8,967 nt of DNA from Christensenella sp. UBA1782 (GTDB lineage: Bacteria > Bacillota > Clostridia > Christensenellales > DTU072), in contig DCGI01000018.1 in assembly GCA_002315475.1 (NCBI GenBank), forward strand, positions 18,649 through 27,615. Reading direction: 5' to 3'. Under the pieces are notes generated by a model, which worked only from the letters and a program-made list of their open reading frames with translations, was not told the origin of the DNA and made no database searches. This document shows, piece after piece, positions 7,401 through 8,967 of the stretch (position 1 is its first letter; every line of letters begins with the position of its first letter). The position numbers and the translations under genes are program-made.

Positions 7401-7865
7401 GCGACGGTGGACGGCAAGACGGAAGCCTATAACCGCGTATTCGTGGACAACGCTTGGTATATCGTGGATGCGACAAGGGGCAGAAAAACCGCCGAAAGCG
7501 GTATCGTGTACGTCGATCACTTCTTCTTCCTGACGAGTGACGAAAAGTACGTCGAAGCCGTAACGGGAGAGGAAACAGTCTACGCCGTTTTCGGGGAGTA
7601 TCCGTCGGCGGAAAACGTCTACTCGAAAGAAATACCCGTAATCGGTTCCGATAAAAATTTGGAAGACTTGTTCTTCGGGATTACCGGAGAGGGACGGGTG
7701 GCTATGGAAATCGCCTGCAAAGATACCTATTGTGCCACCGAAGAAGAGTTTTTGTCGGCAATAGACGGCATGCAAATCATCGGAAGGGAAATCGTCGAAG
7801 TATGTAAAATCGAAGGGGTGGAAGGCTTGCGCTTCGCCATCGTTTCGGATGCCGTAAAATACTGA
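4455..7865 (+). CDS. Large surface lipoprotein: Ig-like and PKD-like modules with an inactive-looking transglutaminase-like domain
   Basis: This 1136-residue protein begins with a basic n-region (FRRILRK), a hydrophobic core and LFSGC, with the lipid-acceptor Cys at 33. Residues about 46-136 and 142-230 look like two bacterial Ig-like (BIG2-type) domains: VTALRIESAQV with EIVPANATNRKLSY, then VKRLAFTEDKVSLLYNGE with SLNENVARVAVENGRV. About 235-335, 340-432 and 437-530 look like PKD-type beta sandwiches (IEWYV, YDWTLN, YHWYVVE), and 560-650 is FN3-like. About 680-890 is unassigned, with two similar starts (LYVTTTEELFRLVQY and VLVHTSDQLVYVMES). Residues about 900-1030 match the transglutaminase-like (papain-fold) domain: VEKVLAFYDWLCLNV, KANSFGIAKAFSVLCGLAGI, EAYNRVFVDNAWYIVDATR, HFFFLTSDE. 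The usual nucleophilic Cys is Ser960 and the usual His is Glu990; only Asp1005 remains. It probably binds wall peptide or sugar instead of cutting it (inference). No ribosome site precedes the start. The WYL regulator gene follows after 3 bp. Confidence 0.85.
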   Translation: MSRSLLFRRILRKTAVVAGVWLVAMMLFLFSGCDVEDKSYKKQDGYVEVTALRIESAQVYMATSGDPSTYQVEAEIVPANATNRKLSYYIPSEYYEYVTVDAGGLLTAHQVTEGFSVPLTVRSTSNKDAKLTVNVTVEDIAVKRLAFTEDKVSLLYNGEPEEVFVTYSPYHAVEGRNLTYKSLNENVARVAVENGRVMVYPVGQGQTRIQAVSRPTGSLEQIEAYIAVHVNYAKAQYKLAVSGTPRWTQVVGDFSPINFTLMIMGENVDPEPSIEWYVGTERDMDASDRRQYSHTPSQTTQITYNVKVVVAAKTTQDEKEVVSLYSDDIVIYNDFAGFSLDYKNFSHAYTGYQYGETVRFALQESPSSSTDHYDWTLNKLNGDGTKMKIASTPVSDRDLVRVMNVVGDYYLTVTAKDVNDYDLSTATSFTFNAERLVEGDTLVVNPVLLEGGLPPDSYHWYVVECNENGDYDLADKKKIADTGRNETFYYPLEKSGLYRLVVTSSTDGVLSTVANDQKERETYTYVGDVLRVYKTDDRLADTSASLVPADGEESHAFAVSNAVWVQDVIIEGIQTGGESLLYLHWNTSSDVDKYVLEFVFEDGTVKIMDSAEYPASFGAHFVTVPKSVATLTDKFSVRIKQKDSLYSQAYSYGIPTISGGADETHTLTFPTDVYSYFANVSTNNNLYVTTTEELFRLVQYILLYTPTQNANVQKGNEQIGGVLYDTFGVRYYSAIGEDVLKAYASAYCAADASLQTDAKKQEFATLVSDKGYAYLYEYLTVLGVQKQGAFRTECLFDLEKNGNVCTLVIKVPNNRSTKLKTTEAVNFDTATSIFYAEKPYYSTSISFLVSGKDQVLVHTSDQLVYVMESGLNPVPSANDDLATLYKTIKSVYVSVVGVGSDDVEKVLAFYDWLCLNVRADEEEENMEDLSEYDRYQYDSYRLEGVFNSAIVTSIRGKANSFGIAKAFSVLCGLAGIPCKTCVATVDGKTEAYNRVFVDNAWYIVDATRGRKTAESGIVYVDHFFFLTSDEKYVEAVTGEETVYAVFGEYPSAENVYSKEIPVIGSDKNLEDLFFGITGEGRVAMEIACKDTYCATEEEFLSAIDGMQIIGREIVEVCKIEGVEGLRFAIVSDAVKY

Positions 7866-7868
7866 GAA

Positions 7869-8843
7869 ATGGAACAAAAAAAGACCATTATTTTGCATAT
7901 TATGGAGATTTTGGAGGAGTACACCGATTCCGAACATACGTTGTCGCAAAACGATATCGTTACGATTCTTGCCGAGAAATATAATCTCGTATGCGAAAGA
8001 AAGACGGTCGGGCGTACCCTCGCCGCATTGCGAAAAGAGGGACACGAGATTTCTTCGGGACGGAACGGTATCGCGTTGCTTTCGGGGCGATTCGAAAAAA
8101 GCGAATTGCGTCTGTTGATTGACAGTGTCCTCGCTTCTCGCTATATCGACAGTAAACACTCGGAGGATTTAATCGCCAAACTGATGCGGGAAGGGGGTAA
8201 GTATTTTTCGGAATCCACCCATCTTGCGTACAATCGAAAGTGGGATAAAACGCCGAATAAAGAAGTGTTTTTTACCATAGAAATCTTAGACGAATCAATC
8301 GGTCGAGAAGAAAAAGTACATTTTACATATAATACGTATACGTTGCGAAAAAAACTGATGCCGTTCGGGAAAAATCCCGTTACCGTCAGTCCCTATTTTT
8401 TGCTACTGCATAATCAAAGGTATTATTTGATTTGTAACGAGGACGGCAAGGACACCGTTTCGTATTTTCGGGTGGACAGAATCACCGATATCGTGCAGGA
8501 AAAGAAGAAGGTTCGACCGTTGTCTTCCGTACAGAATCACGAAGAAATCAGTCCCGAAAAATTGGATTCCGCCTTTCCTTATTTAATAGACGGAACCGCC
8601 GAAAAAATCGTATTACGTTGTAATAAATGTATTTTCAGCGATTTGGTGGATTGGTTCGGTTCTCGCTTTACCGTTCTGAAAAGCGAAGGGGATTATGTGG
8701 AAGTCAGCTTGATGGCACCGCCGAAAGCGATGGAGTATTGGGGGTTGCAATACGGCGAAAACGCCGAAATTCTGGCACCCGAAAGTTTGCGAAAAAGAAT
8801 GGAAATCGTCGTAAAGAAAATAGCGTTAAAATATCGGTCATAA
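7869..8843 (+). CDS. WYL-domain transcriptional regulator
   Basis: This 324-residue protein has an N-terminal winged helix-turn-helix (about 5-72; SQNDIVTILAEKYNL, then KTVGRTLAALRKEGHEI as recognition helix and wing). A linker and a WYL domain follow (about 132-215). The signature Trp-Tyr-Leu is Tyr-Tyr-Leu here (RYYLIC, 184-189), preceded by VSPYFLLLHN and followed by VSYFRVDRITDI, which carries the conserved Arg of the ligand pocket. A C-terminal WCX-like extension (about 245-320) ends the protein. WYL regulators sense small ligands or nucleic acid and switch transcription. No Shine-Dalgarno sequence precedes the ATG, which lies three bases after the stop of the lipoprotein gene, so translation probably depends on coupling to it. 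A later Met at residue 12 would cut into the first helix and is less likely. The position suggests control of its own operon; the effector is unknown. Confidence 0.9.
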   Translation: MEQKKTIILHIMEILEEYTDSEHTLSQNDIVTILAEKYNLVCERKTVGRTLAALRKEGHEISSGRNGIALLSGRFEKSELRLLIDSVLASRYIDSKHSEDLIAKLMREGGKYFSESTHLAYNRKWDKTPNKEVFFTIEILDESIGREEKVHFTYNTYTLRKKLMPFGKNPVTVSPYFLLLHNQRYYLICNEDGKDTVSYFRVDRITDIVQEKKKVRPLSSVQNHEEISPEKLDSAFPYLIDGTAEKIVLRCNKCIFSDLVDWFGSRFTVLKSEGDYVEVSLMAPPKAMEYWGLQYGENAEILAPESLRKRMEIVVKKIALKYRS

Positions 8844-8856
8844 GGAGAAGAATACA

Positions 8857-8967
8857 ATGCGATACAAAACAACGGGAACCTGTGCGGGATATATTGATTT
8901 TGAAGTAGAGGACGGCATGGTACGTTCCGTTCGGTTTATCGGCGGATGCAGCGGGAATACGCAGGGC
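8857..8967 (+). CDS. TSCPD-domain protein, TIGR03905-like (partial, C-terminus off the right edge)
   Basis: The first 37 codons are present and run off the window. The peptide MRYKTTGTCAGYIDFEVEDG, continuing MVRSVRFIGGCSGNTQG, matches the start of small TSCPD-domain proteins of the TIGR03905 type, including the conserved Cys9 (GTC) and Cys31 (GGC.GN..G). These short stand-alone proteins, usually under about 100 residues, resemble the C-terminal TSCPD domain of some ribonucleotide reductases; their role is not established. The ribosome site AAGGAG (8842-8847) is nine bases from the ATG and overlaps the TAA of the WYL gene, so the 13-bp gap supports co-transcription. No separate promoter is seen. 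The family call rests on recognition of the N-terminal pattern. Confidence 0.8.
   Translation, partial: MRYKTTGTCAGYIDFEVEDGMVRSVRFIGGCSGNTQG

Noticed and set aside
7104..8159. 351-codon minus-strand frame crossing the lipoprotein-WYL junction
   Set aside because: It overlaps two well-supported genes in antisense, and its translation resembles no family. It is a shadow of codon usage.

Overview
The window looks like chromosome from a mid-GC Bacillota bacterium, probably a Clostridia-type anaerobe (inference). The grounds are clean sigma-A-type promoters (TTGACA/TATAAT with 16-17 bp spacers), AGGAG-type ribosome sites on some genes, two lipoprotein signal peptides, Ig-like repeats on a surface lipoprotein, and a TSCPD-domain protein of a type common in Clostridia. 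There are no insertion sequences, phage genes, tRNAs, rRNAs or CRISPR repeats. Species cannot be named from the sequence.

Layout, left to right. (1) 1-1366, minus strand, cut by the left edge: five membrane segments fused to an extracytoplasmic right-handed beta-helix, glycosidase-like domain. (2) 1367-1620: divergent promoter region. (3) 1621-2592, plus: alpha/beta hydrolase on a two-helix membrane anchor. (4) 2612-2646: strong, probably bidirectional terminator between convergent genes. (5) 2706-3821, minus: lipoprotein with a PI-PLC-like phosphodiesterase domain. (6) 3822-4454: the only long non-coding stretch. It holds the PI-PLC promoter with an overlapping palindrome, then a promoter, a long imperfect hairpin and a terminator that together look like a small RNA or attenuator, then the promoter of the next gene. 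(7) 4455-7865, plus: 1136-residue lipoprotein with Ig-like and PKD-like modules and a C-terminal transglutaminase-like domain whose Cys and His positions are replaced. (8) 7869-8843, plus: WYL-family regulator, 3 bp downstream. (9) 8857 to the right edge, plus: start of a TSCPD-domain protein.

Four of the six genes encode proteins predicted to work on the outer face of the membrane: a beta-helix enzyme, a hydrolase, a phosphodiesterase and a large surface lipoprotein. They are not one operon, since the first four genes alternate in strand and have their own promoters. The last three genes are tightly spaced and probably co-transcribed, which makes the WYL protein a candidate regulator of the lipoprotein or of itself.

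The points most worth a second look are the apparently dead transglutaminase-like domain, the structured-RNA candidate at about 4108-4255, and two envelope genes (starts at 1366 and 4455) whose promoters sit so close to the start codon that the mRNAs should be leaderless.
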